Of a stretch of DNA of 64,000 bases, positions 52,343 to 60,788 are shown in pieces. The DNA lies in assembly GCF_003573545.1 (NCBI RefSeq), contig NZ_QWET01000001.1, positions 310,001-374,000 on the forward strand, written 5' to 3'. The first letter of the stretch is position 1, and each line of letters opens with the position of its first letter. Under the pieces are notes generated by a model, which had not been told where the DNA came from, did no database searches, and saw nothing but the letters and a program-made list of their open reading frames with translations. The translations under genes were made by a program, and so were the position numbers. Source of the stretch: Mariniphaga sediminis. GTDB lineage: Bacteria; Bacteroidota; Bacteroidia; Bacteroidales; Prolixibacteraceae.

Positions 52343-53647
52343 ATGGGCTTATCAAGGAGACAATTTTCGAAGATTGCCGGACTGGCAACTGTTGGAACAG
52401 TAATTTCATCCAATTCAGTATGGGCATCAAATAGCAACACATTAAAGGTAGGGTTAATTGGATGTGGTGGTCGTGGAACAGGTGCCGCCGAACAAGCATT
52501 AAATGCGGATCCTAATGTAGTTCTTTCCGCAATGGGCGATGCTTTTTCTGACCATCTGGAAAAATCATACAACTCGTTAAAACAAAAATTCGGAGAAAAG
52601 GTACAGGTAGCCGACAATAAAAAATTTGTCGGGCTCGATGCCTATCAAAAGCTAATTGATTCAGATGTTGATGTAGTTCTGCTAGCCACACCGCCTGCTT
52701 TCAGGCCAGAACATCTGGAAACAGCAATAAACGCTGGCAAACATATCTTTTGCGAAAAACCTTTTGCTGTTGATGCACCTGGATTACGTAGGGTAATGAT
52801 GGCAGCAAAAAAAGCAAAAGAAAAACAACTGTCGCTTGTTTCCGGGTTCTGCTGGAGATACCACATCCCCAAGCGTGAAACATTTAACCGGGTATTAGAT
52901 GGTCAGATAGGAGATATACTGGCTGCCGAAGCATCTTACAACACCGCCGAACTTTGGTACAAAGAACGCCAGAAAGGATGGTCGGACATGGAATACAAAC
53001 TTCGTAACTGGCTGTACTATAACTGGCTTTCGGGTGACCATATTATTGAGCAGGCCATTCACAGCATTGACATGCTTTCATGGGCCATGGGTGACGAAGC
53101 CCCTGTGAAAGTAAGCGGTACTGGTGGGCGGCAAAAGCGTATAGACAAAAAATACGGCAATATTTACGACCACTTTGCGGCTACTTATGAATATGCCAAT
53201 GGAACAAAAGCCTATTTCTTCTGTCGTCAGCAATCGGGCACGAGTCCTTCATATGCGGTTGAACTTACCGGCTCGGATGGTAAATGCCTGGTAGATTGCC
53301 GGACAGGGGTACACGAAATAAAAGGCAAAAATCCCTGGGAATACGATGACGATACTAAGTTTACTGACGAAAATGCCTACAAAAAATCGAAAGTAAAAAA
53401 TATGTACCAGCAGGAACATGATGAATTGTTTGCTTCCATCAGAAACGGAAAGCCTATGAACGATGGCGAATGGATGACACGTTCCAACCTGTTAGCCATG
53501 GCAGGCCGGATTGCTGCATACACAGGAGAAACCATCTCATATGAACAGGCACTCTCTTCGATGGAAGAATTATTCCCGGAGAACATCTCCTGGAATACAA
53601 AATATGACATTCCGGTTGCCGTTCCTGGCATTACAAAATTCAAATAA
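52343..53647 (+). CDS. Exported Gfo/Idh/MocA-family oxidoreductase (Tat signal)
   Basis: A predicted periplasmic oxidoreductase of 434 residues. The N-terminus carries a twin-arginine signal (LSRRQFSKIAGLATVG), consistent with folding around a nucleotide cofactor before export. The Rossmann motif is VGLIGCGGRGTGAAE and the family motif FCEKPFAVD is intact. It lies 8 nt before an exported sugar isomerase-like gene. In Bacteroides such pairs carry out 3-keto-glycoside chemistry, where oxidation at C3 precedes cleavage of the glycosidic bond; similar use here is inference. Base composition changes visibly from the AT-rich genes upstream. Confidence 0.88.
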   Translation: MGLSRRQFSKIAGLATVGTVISSNSVWASNSNTLKVGLIGCGGRGTGAAEQALNADPNVVLSAMGDAFSDHLEKSYNSLKQKFGEKVQVADNKKFVGLDAYQKLIDSDVDVVLLATPPAFRPEHLETAINAGKHIFCEKPFAVDAPGLRRVMMAAKKAKEKQLSLVSGFCWRYHIPKRETFNRVLDGQIGDILAAEASYNTAELWYKERQKGWSDMEYKLRNWLYYNWLSGDHIIEQAIHSIDMLSWAMGDEAPVKVSGTGGRQKRIDKKYGNIYDHFAATYEYANGTKAYFFCRQQSGTSPSYAVELTGSDGKCLVDCRTGVHEIKGKNPWEYDDDTKFTDENAYKKSKVKNMYQQEHDELFASIRNGKPMNDGEWMTRSNLLAMAGRIAAYTGETISYEQALSSMEELFPENISWNTKYDIPVAVPGITKFK

Positions 53648-53655
53648 TAAGGAAC

Positions 53656-54570
53656 ATGAATAGGAAGAATTTTATTAAATCGGCAGCCTTGGTGGCAGGT
53701 ACAGCAACTGTTGCCCCAACATTATCGGCTAGTACTTCGTCCAAGACAAAAATCACCCAAAAAGTAACTCTAAAGAAAAGCCTCGGCTTTGGGATGATTA
53801 AGGAAGATTTGTCGCTAACAGACAAGTTTAAGCTGGTCAAAGATTTGGGCTTTGATGGAATTGAAATGAACAGTCCCTTTGACCTGAATAAATCTGAAAT
53901 ACTGGAAGCCAAAGCAAAATCGGGTATTGAACTTCCCAGTGTTGTAAACAGCGATCATTGGAAAAAAACGCTTTCTGATCCCGATCCGGAGGTTCGTAAA
54001 CACTGCATTAAATCGCTAGCTCAATCGCTGCAGGATGTAAAGGATTTTGGCGGCGATACGGTTTTGGTGGTGCCGGGAGTGGTCAACGAAAAGGTGAGCT
54101 ACGAACAGGCTTATAACACGGCCCTTTACTCTATCCGGGAACTGATTCCTTATGCTGAAAAGACCGGGATGCAGATTGCCCTCGAAAATGTGTGGAACAA
54201 TTTCCTGCTCAGCCCGGTGGAAGCCAAACGTTTTGTCGATGAAATCAACCACCCGCTGGTGGGCTGGTATTTCGACGTTGGCAATATCTTGCGGTATGGC
54301 TGGCCCGAACACTGGATAAAAACACTTAATTCGCGCATTATGAAACTCCATATCAAAGAATTCAGCCGCAAACTGATGAATGAAGAAGGATTGTGGAAAG
54401 GATTTGAGGTAAATCTGCTGGAAGGCGACAACAACTGGCCCGTGGTAATGAAAGCCATAAGCGAAATAAACCACCAGGGGGGATGGCTAACAGCCGAAGT
54501 CGGCGGGGGCGACCGTACGCGTCTGAAGGACATTTCAGAAAGGATGGATAAAATTATCGCCTATTTGTAA
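53656..54570 (+). CDS. Exported sugar isomerase/epimerase-like TIM-barrel protein
   Basis: A protein of 304 residues of the xylose-isomerase-like (AP endonuclease 2) TIM-barrel family. It has a Tat-like or Sec signal (NRKNFIKSAALVAGTATVAP, ending LSAS). Likely metal-site segments are MQIALENVWNN with Glu, VGWYFDVGNILRYG with Asp, MKLHIKEFS with His and GWLTAEVGGG with Glu. It starts 8 nt after the exported Gfo/Idh/MocA gene. The pair matches the oxidoreductase plus lyase/isomerase arrangement of periplasmic 3-keto-sugar pathways. Exact reaction is unknown. Confidence 0.87.
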   Translation: MNRKNFIKSAALVAGTATVAPTLSASTSSKTKITQKVTLKKSLGFGMIKEDLSLTDKFKLVKDLGFDGIEMNSPFDLNKSEILEAKAKSGIELPSVVNSDHWKKTLSDPDPEVRKHCIKSLAQSLQDVKDFGGDTVLVVPGVVNEKVSYEQAYNTALYSIRELIPYAEKTGMQIALENVWNNFLLSPVEAKRFVDEINHPLVGWYFDVGNILRYGWPEHWIKTLNSRIMKLHIKEFSRKLMNEEGLWKGFEVNLLEGDNNWPVVMKAISEINHQGGWLTAEVGGGDRTRLKDISERMDKIIAYL

Positions 54571-54977
54571 ACTTTTTATTCGGTTCAATACTTTTCGTAT
54601 TAGTTTCCTTTCCTTCTAAACCAATTAAATATACCACCACCGGGTGGTCTTCACACATCCCGGTGGTTAAATAAAAAAAGAGGGCTAAAATCCTTATTCT
54701 GTGCGGCTTTTGGTAGGTTTTACCTTTGGGATAGAACGATCATCTTCCATCAGATAGCCATCATTTTATGCCAGCGAGCGGCTGTTTGGCGGGGTAGAAT
54801 GATTTTCTGGTTTGTGATTTTGAAGAGAACGGTTCTCTTTTTGAATTGGATTTTACGGGACTTCGACTTTCCCAAGTAGAAGAAATATTACACTGATTCT
54901 ACAGGATGCAGTGTTTCAAGCCTTTTTGTTACTTGCGGTTAAATTATACCAATATGTATTTTTAACAAATTAAACCA
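54571..54977 (+). other. 407-bp intergenic region upstream of GH106-like gene
   Basis: Contains an imperfect GC-rich hairpin: ACCACCGGG at 54636-54644 and CCCGGTGGT at 54659-54667 with a 14-nt loop, followed by A-rich sequence, so not a standard + strand terminator. The rest shows no clear promoter or gene. A short open stretch on the - strand at about 54750-54870 (RTVLFKITNQKIILPRQTAA) may be a decayed gene fragment but matches nothing I recognise. Confidence 0.45.
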
Positions 54978-57900
54978 ATGACCAAATTATTAATTGTTCT
55001 GTTTGCTTGTGTCGTTTTGAGTTTTCCGATGTTGAAAGCAGTTTCGCAACCACAGCAAGTTCCCGTGGTGCCATCTGCCGGGGAGTTGAATGCGCCTTTC
55101 AGTAACAGGGATTTAACTGCGTTTAAAAATCCCCCCAAAGTTTACTATCCCGAAACCTGGTTTCATTTCATAGGTGGGAACGTGGGCAGGGCAGGAATTA
55201 CTGCCGATTTGGAAGCCATTGCCGGCGCAGGGCTTTCGGGTATCCACCTCTTTCACGGGCAATTTGGCGGCCCCTGGCCTGGCGTGTCACCGCAGATTAC
55301 CTGTTTAAGCAAGTCATGGGATGATGTAGTTCGCTTTACTGCCGAAGAATGCCGCCGGTTGGGATTGCGTTTCTCCATGCAAAATTGTCCCGGATGGGCC
55401 ATGTCGGGTGGCCCATGGATAGAACCCTCCAATGCCATGCGTAATTTAGTTTGGAGCCGCGTGGATGTCAGCGGTAGCCAGATAAATGAAGTGCTGCCCC
55501 TTCCACAGCCAAGCGTTGAAGAGTGGCGTGATTACAATGATATTACCGTGCTTGCTTTTCCAACACCTCTTGACGATACCGGAGAGAATTTAAAACCGCT
55601 GTCGGTGAAAAGCGATACCCCACTGCCATGGAAAGATTTCATATCAGGAGCAAACAAAGATGCTCTCAGGCTGGAGCCTTCCATGGAGGAAAATCCACAC
55701 CGGCTGGAAGTAACTTTTGCGAACCCCGTCGTTTTGCGCACGGTTGAATTTTCCGATGTCCAGGGGTTCAATCATGCCTGGTGCTATACGCCGGGAGTTA
55801 AGGTAAAAGTAACTGCTGTTTTGCCTCATGGCGCTACGCAGGAAGTTTTGAACACCCCTATCCCAATGGCTTCCTGGCAATCCAGCCATCCAATTTCATT
55901 GGCATGCGATGAAACGCAAGGCACTGGCATTTATCGCATCGAAATCGTGAATAAGCACGATATGAACCTCCGGTCTTTTCGCTTATTTTCGGCTGCCCGC
56001 AAAAATAATTGGGAGTCGGAAGCTGCCTGGACATTGCGGAGCATTGTTCGCCACAGTGAACATCCGCAACAATCAACGGGGGCTTTTATCAATCCAGAAA
56101 GCGTCCTTGATATATCAGCGTTTATGGATAAATCAGGAGATTTGAACTGGCAGGCTCCTGAAGGGGAATGGACGATTCTGCGCATCGGGCATGTAAATGC
56201 AGGACGTAAAAATGCCCCGGCGCCACCCGAAGGCACGGGGTGGGAATGCGACAAACTTTCGGAATCGGGTCCAAAGGCTCATTTTGCAGGCTATATCGGG
56301 CGTTTAAATAATGGCCCTTTAAAAGGTGGATTGTTGAACGGAATGTTGCTGGATAGCTGGGAGTGTTACACCCAGACCTGGACAAACGAAATGGAACCGG
56401 AATTCAAAAATATAACCGGTTATGAACTGAAAAAATGGCTTCCTGCTGTTTTGGGTTATGTTATCAGCGATCAGGAAACAACGAGCCGTTTTTTGCGCGA
56501 CTGGCGGGGTGTTATCGGCGATTTGTTTGCAAACCGGTTTTATGGGAGTATGAGTAAATTAGCCCGGGAAAACGGGCTGAATATCATTTATGAAACAGCC
56601 GGCGGAGATGTTTTTCCGGCTGATATAATGGAGTATTTCAAATATGCCGATGTGCCGATGTGCGAATTTTGGCATCCGTATTCCGATTCTTTCGTAGGAT
56701 CGATCAATTTTAAACCAATTAAGCCAACAGCTTCGGCTGCGCGGTTGTACGGCAAGCCGCGTGTGTCGGCTGAAGCTTTCACCTCGTTCGACCTGAACTG
56801 GGATGAGCATCTTAGCATGTTGAAAGAAGTGGCGAATCATAATTTTGTTGAAGGCGTTACACATCTGGTTTTTCATACCTATACACATAATCCCCGCACC
56901 GATTGGCTGCCCCCGGGAACTTCATTTGGTTCCGGCATTGGAACTCCCTTTCTGCGTGGACAAACCTGGTGGAAGCACATGCCTGAATTCACTTCTTATT
57001 TGTCGCGTTTGAATTATCTTTTTGAACGAGGGAAACCCATTTCCGATGTGCTTTGGTATCTGGGCGACGAGATAAACCACAAACCCGATCAGGAAGCGCC
57101 CTTCCCAAAAGGGTTTAAATACGATTACTGTAATCCCGATGTTTTGCTGAATCGTCTTTCGGTTCGCGATGGGAAAATCGTAACACCGGAAGGTATCAGT
57201 TACCGCGTGATGTGGCTCCCTGACAATGAACGAATGTTACCTGAAACATTGGAAAAAATTTTATTGCTGGTACGTGAGGGCGCTACAGTAATCGGAAATG
57301 CCCCACAAGGGCTTGCTACCTTAAAAGGAGGGAAAAACGCACAACAACGTTTTGAGGCAGCAGTAAAAGAGCTTTGGGGAAATAGCGGAGAGAATATCCG
57401 TATAATCGGAAAAGGAAAAGTACTGGCCGGTTTTACGATTGATGGGGCCATAGCCCAACTCAGCTTGGCTCCTGATGTAACTGGCGGTGATGCTTTATGG
57501 TTGCACCGCCAAACCGAAGGTGCCGATTGGTATTATATATGTGCACCTTATGGTCGTGGATTTCAGGGGGAGCTCAGCTTTAACAACATGGGTAATCCGG
57601 CGATTTGGAATCCGGTAAGCGGAGAAACGGAGCCGGCAAAAGTCGTTGGATGTGACGAAGGCCGTACTTCCATCCGTTTTGATTTGGCACGAGCCGGTTC
57701 CTGTTTTGTTGTTTTTCGGAAAGCCTTGGGGAAAGTACCTGTTCAGCCAGCTCCGTCAGAAAAACGAACCGAAACTTTAAGGCTTTCCGCACCCTGGAAG
57801 CTATCATTTCCGGCAAGCTGGGGAGCGTCGACCTCGGTTAAAACCACAGAATTGAAGCCATGGAAAGACCTTGAGATGTCGGCCGAAGGCAAAGCTTTTT

Positions 57901-58253
57901 CGGGTACGGTAACTTATACAACAAGTTTCGACGCCGGGGAGTTGAAAAAGGATGGGAATTACTCTCTCGATTTAGGCCGCGTGGAAATGATAGCTGTGGT
58001 GACGCTTAACGGGAAAAAACTCAGAACCTTGTGGACGCCTCCTTATTGCCTCGATATTACGGATGTTTTAAAACCCGGTAAAAATAGCTTGCAGGTTGAA
58101 GTTACAAGTACGTGGTTCAACCGTTTGGTTTACGATGCCGGTCAACCCGAAGAACAGCGGAAAACCTGGGTGATTAGCGGGCCTTCAAAAGATGAAGCTC
58201 TGAGGGAGAGTGGATTGCTGGGGCCTGTTGTTATAAGGCATTATTCCAAATGA
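54978..58253 (+). CDS. GH106-like alpha-L-rhamnosidase family protein
   Basis: A secreted protein of 1091 residues. The signal peptide ends near LKAVSQ. The N-terminal GITADLEAIAGAGLSGIHLF, the RLGLRFSMQNCPGWAMSGGP segment and the central FKYADVPMCEFWHPYSD are features of GH106/GH2-related glycosyl hydrolases. The last 150 residues (KAFSGTVTYTTSFDAGELKK, SYSLDLGRVEMIAVV-like) form a galactose-binding or GH2 sugar-binding domain. GH106 enzymes remove alpha-L-rhamnose from plant or algal polysaccharides. It is the largest enzyme of PUL 3 and the best clue that this locus handles rhamnose-containing glycans. A catalytic pair was not assigned. Confidence 0.86.
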   Translation: MTKLLIVLFACVVLSFPMLKAVSQPQQVPVVPSAGELNAPFSNRDLTAFKNPPKVYYPETWFHFIGGNVGRAGITADLEAIAGAGLSGIHLFHGQFGGPWPGVSPQITCLSKSWDDVVRFTAEECRRLGLRFSMQNCPGWAMSGGPWIEPSNAMRNLVWSRVDVSGSQINEVLPLPQPSVEEWRDYNDITVLAFPTPLDDTGENLKPLSVKSDTPLPWKDFISGANKDALRLEPSMEENPHRLEVTFANPVVLRTVEFSDVQGFNHAWCYTPGVKVKVTAVLPHGATQEVLNTPIPMASWQSSHPISLACDETQGTGIYRIEIVNKHDMNLRSFRLFSAARKNNWESEAAWTLRSIVRHSEHPQQSTGAFINPESVLDISAFMDKSGDLNWQAPEGEWTILRIGHVNAGRKNAPAPPEGTGWECDKLSESGPKAHFAGYIGRLNNGPLKGGLLNGMLLDSWECYTQTWTNEMEPEFKNITGYELKKWLPAVLGYVISDQETTSRFLRDWRGVIGDLFANRFYGSMSKLARENGLNIIYETAGGDVFPADIMEYFKYADVPMCEFWHPYSDSFVGSINFKPIKPTASAARLYGKPRVSAEAFTSFDLNWDEHLSMLKEVANHNFVEGVTHLVFHTYTHNPRTDWLPPGTSFGSGIGTPFLRGQTWWKHMPEFTSYLSRLNYLFERGKPISDVLWYLGDEINHKPDQEAPFPKGFKYDYCNPDVLLNRLSVRDGKIVTPEGISYRVMWLPDNERMLPETLEKILLLVREGATVIGNAPQGLATLKGGKNAQQRFEAAVKELWGNSGENIRIIGKGKVLAGFTIDGAIAQLSLAPDVTGGDALWLHRQTEGADWYYICAPYGRGFQGELSFNNMGNPAIWNPVSGETEPAKVVGCDEGRTSIRFDLARAGSCFVVFRKALGKVPVQPAPSEKRTETLRLSAPWKLSFPASWGASTSVKTTELKPWKDLEMSAEGKAFSGTVTYTTSFDAGELKKDGNYSLDLGRVEMIAVVTLNGKKLRTLWTPPYCLDITDVLKPGKNSLQVEVTSTWFNRLVYDAGQPEEQRKTWVISGPSKDEALRESGLLGPVVIRHYSK

Positions 58254-58300
58254 CGAGTAAGGTCTCTGATATTAAGAATCACATACGATATCTAATTATT

Positions 58301-58975
58301 TTAAATTTGAAAGCGAGTGTCTAATTCATTTAGGGAATGAATCAAATTACAGTCTAAAAGTTTCCCTGATTTTTTTCGATCAATACAGATGGCTTTCATC
58401 CCAGCATTTGTTGCTCCACAATAATCTAGTTCGTAAGAATCTCCAATGTGAATACAATCATTTATTTGTTCATCGGAACGCTCTGCTGCTATATCAAAAT
58501 TTTTTTTTTGTGGTTTCGAGTAGCCAACTTCCTCAGATATAATGATTGGTTTAAAATAGTGAATTAATCCTGACTTTTTTAGTTTGTTTGTTTGGTCTGC
58601 GATAGGTCCGTTTGTTATGATACCAAATTTATTTTTCTTATTTTTTTCAAAAAAAGAAATTGTTTCGGGAAAAGGGAAACACATTTGCAAAAAGTATTGA
58701 TGATATTCTTGATAGTTAAGGAGAGCTTCTTTATCAGTAATTTGTTGTCCAGCTATTGTCCATAGTTCTTTAATTCTTGATATACGTTGTTGGGAGTTTG
58801 TTATCTTTTTATGAAAAAATAATTTCAGGTATTTATCGGAAATATAGAGCCATTCTGTAATAGCATGATTGATGTTTATGTTTAATGAGTGTTTAGATAT
58901 TATTCGCTGAATTGCTTTTTTATGTGCAGTCTCACTATCTAATAATGTATCATCAAGATCGAAAAAAATTATCAT
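58301..58975 (-). CDS. HAD-superfamily hydrolase (YjjG-like phosphatase)
   Basis: A cytoplasmic HAD-IA hydrolase of 224 residues on the - strand. All four HAD motifs are seen: Asp6 and Asp8 in FFDLDDTLLDSE, the Thr in GIITNGPIADQT, the Lys in VGYSKPQKKNFD and the Asp pair in CIHIGDSYELDYCGA. The overall pattern resembles YjjG-type nucleotidases or sugar phosphatases. It converges on the GH106-like gene with a 47-nt gap and is divergent from the MFS operon, so it may share the promoter region at 59019. Confidence 0.9.
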   Translation of the reverse strand: MIIFFDLDDTLLDSETAHKKAIQRIISKHSLNININHAITEWLYISDKYLKLFFHKKITNSQQRISRIKELWTIAGQQITDKEALLNYQEYHQYFLQMCFPFPETISFFEKNKKNKFGIITNGPIADQTNKLKKSGLIHYFKPIIISEEVGYSKPQKKNFDIAAERSDEQINDCIHIGDSYELDYCGATNAGMKAICIDRKKSGKLLDCNLIHSLNELDTRFQI

Positions 58976-59018
58976 GCTTCTAATTTATTCTGTTTTAATA
59001 AAATTAATACTTATCCTG

Positions 59019-59049
59019 TTGTAAAAGTAATAAAATTGAAATATATTTG
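59019..59049 (+). promoter_or_regulatory. Strong Bacteroidota-type promoter before the MFS operon
   Basis: TTG at 59019-59021, a 20-nt spacer and TATATTTG at 59042-59049 match the consensus of -33 TTG and -7 TAnnTTTG exactly. Transcription would start near 59056, inside the tandem repeat. Confidence 0.8.
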
Positions 59050-59069
59050 CACTACACTACACCACACTA
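59050..59069 (+). promoter_or_regulatory. Tandem 10-bp repeat, putative GntR operator 2
   Basis: CACTACACTA followed by CACCACACTA, adjacent to the -7 box. It differs by a single base from the repeat at 41907-41926, and both sit at the same position relative to the -7 element. This makes a common repressor, most simply the GntR protein at 40781, very likely. Confidence 0.72.
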
Positions 59070-59093
59070 CACGATTGTGAATGTAGAATATGA

Positions 59094-59297
59094 GAAGAGA
59101 TCAAATTTGCTTTGTAAACGAACTGAAACAGTACATAGAAGAATATTAAAACTCTGAAATGCTTGCACCTGTTAAGGCCGTAAAAGGAATGCCTGAAGTA
59201 ATAAAACAAAGGTTGAAAGCAGCCTGTGACTTATTTCCAACTGCCGTTTCCAAAGTCAGGCAACCAGTTGAAGCAATTAAATTATTAAATGAGTGAT
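59094..59297 (+). pseudogene. IS982-like transposase remnant, C-terminal part
   Basis: In one frame the sequence reads QICFVNELKQYIEEY, a stop (TAA at 59147), then NSEMLAPVKAVKGMPEVIKQ, RLKAACDLFPTAVSKVRQP and VEAIKLLNE, ending at a TGA. These are C-terminal motifs of the IS982-like transposase whose N-terminal and central part is found at 40245-40735 in the same orientation. It now lies within the leader of the MFS operon. Confidence 0.75.
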
Positions 59298-59302
59298 ATT
59301 GA

Positions 59303-60541
59303 ATGAAAAAAAATAATAGATATAAATGGGAAGTCCTTTTTTTACTTTGGTTTGCCTTCTTGCTAAATCAGGCCGATCGACAAGCCTTTAATGTGGTTCT
59401 TCCTTTAATTCGAGAGGATTTGCATCTTTCTGATGCACAGGTTGGCTCCATTGCCACTATTTTTAACCTTGTTTATGCCCTGCTTGTTCCCTTGGCAGGT
59501 TTTATGGGTGATTTGTTTAGCCGTAAATGGCTTGTCGTGTTAAGTGTCCTTTTTTTTAGTATTGCAACTATGTTTACAGGTTTCAGCAATAGTATGTTGA
59601 TGCTTATAATGATCCGTAGTATTGCAACAGGAGGGGGGGAGGCTTTTTATGGTCCGGCAAATTATGCTTTATTGGCAAGTTACCATAAAAGTACACGGGC
59701 CTTTGCGATGTCGATTCACCAGACATCCTATTATATCGGGATTATTTTAAGTGGTTTTGTTGCTGGTTATATCGGAGAGCACTGGGGATGGAGGAGCGCT
59801 TTTTATGTATTTGGTGCGGTAGGCCTTATTCATGGAATGATTTTGATATTCAGGTTAAAGGACAAGAAGGAGGAACAGCGATCCCGGTCGGTTGAAAAGG
59901 TGAAAATTAGCGAAGGTTTAAAAATTTTGTTTAAAACCCCTACTGCATTAATACTTACCATTGGTTTTAGCGGGTTAATTTTTGTCTTAACCGGTTACCT
60001 GACCTGGATGCCTACCTATCTCTACGAAAATTTTAACATGAGTTTGTCCCGCGCCGGATTTCATTCTATGTTTTATACTCATTTATTTGCATTTATCGGG
60101 ATAATCATTGCCGGGAAGTATTCAGATATGGTTAGCAAAAAGAACCCCGGGGCTCGATTATTGCTGCAAGGTTTCGGGTTGCTGGCAGCAGTCCCTTTTA
60201 TAGTAATGATGGGGTATTCCAATATACTTCTTACCGTTTATATCGGATTTGCCGGTTTTGGGTTTACTCGCGCTTTTTTCGACGCAAATACCTATACCCT
60301 ATTATATGATGTAATCCCGGAGAAATATCATTCATCTGCATCAGGAGTTATGCTTACAATTGGCTTTGGTGTCGGTTCGTTGGCACCGGTAGTGTTAGGT
60401 GTCATTAAACCCGTGGTTGGCCTTTCTTTAGGTATATCATCCCTGGCTGTAATTTGGATTATTTGCGGTTTATTGCTGCTTGCGGCCTATAGATTTTATT
60501 TTAGAAAGGATTATGAAAAAGTTCATCCATCTTTATCATAG
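59303..60541 (+). CDS. MFS transporter
   Basis: An inner-membrane major facilitator of 412 residues with about 12 transmembrane segments. Family motifs are NQADRQAFNVVLPLI in helix 1, GFMGDLFSRKWLVVLSV in loop 2-3 and GEHWGWRSAFYVFGAV in helix 5. It resembles anion/sugar-acid importers of the ACS type (hexuronate or phthalate permeases). It is led by a strong promoter with an operator and is followed by two sugar-isomerase-like genes. Probably it imports the sugar released by PUL 3 enzymes. Its ATG lies only 5 nt after the IS remnant's stop. Confidence 0.92.
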   Translation: MKKNNRYKWEVLFLLWFAFLLNQADRQAFNVVLPLIREDLHLSDAQVGSIATIFNLVYALLVPLAGFMGDLFSRKWLVVLSVLFFSIATMFTGFSNSMLMLIMIRSIATGGGEAFYGPANYALLASYHKSTRAFAMSIHQTSYYIGIILSGFVAGYIGEHWGWRSAFYVFGAVGLIHGMILIFRLKDKKEEQRSRSVEKVKISEGLKILFKTPTALILTIGFSGLIFVLTGYLTWMPTYLYENFNMSLSRAGFHSMFYTHLFAFIGIIIAGKYSDMVSKKNPGARLLLQGFGLLAAVPFIVMMGYSNILLTVYIGFAGFGFTRAFFDANTYTLLYDVIPEKYHSSASGVMLTIGFGVGSLAPVVLGVIKPVVGLSLGISSLAVIWIICGLLLLAAYRFYFRKDYEKVHPSLS

Positions 60542-60788
60542 ATAAGCAAGTCAGCAGAAAATATAAAGAATGGGATGTAAGGATATTCGGGGATGAATGG
60601 GAAAAAGCTTGTTAAGAGAGGTTTTATTATCGTGGAGTTTTTATTTGGGACAATTATTTAGTCGAAAAATAGATGAAACGAACATGTAAATTAAAATTTT
60701 TATACAGAAGTATGATTAAATAAAAGCGGGTTCCATGGGGATCCCTTAATCAATAAACAAATTAAACGAGTAAAATACAGATACAAAA

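Noticed and set aside
54636-54667. A GC-rich hairpin as terminator of the exported oxidoreductase/isomerase genes
   Set aside because: It is followed by A-rich sequence on the + strand and lacks a U-tract, so termination is not supported.
54720-54880. A possible decayed gene fragment on the - strand before the GH106-like gene
   Set aside because: Only about 40 codons are open and no family could be recognised, so it is mentioned only in the intergenic entry.
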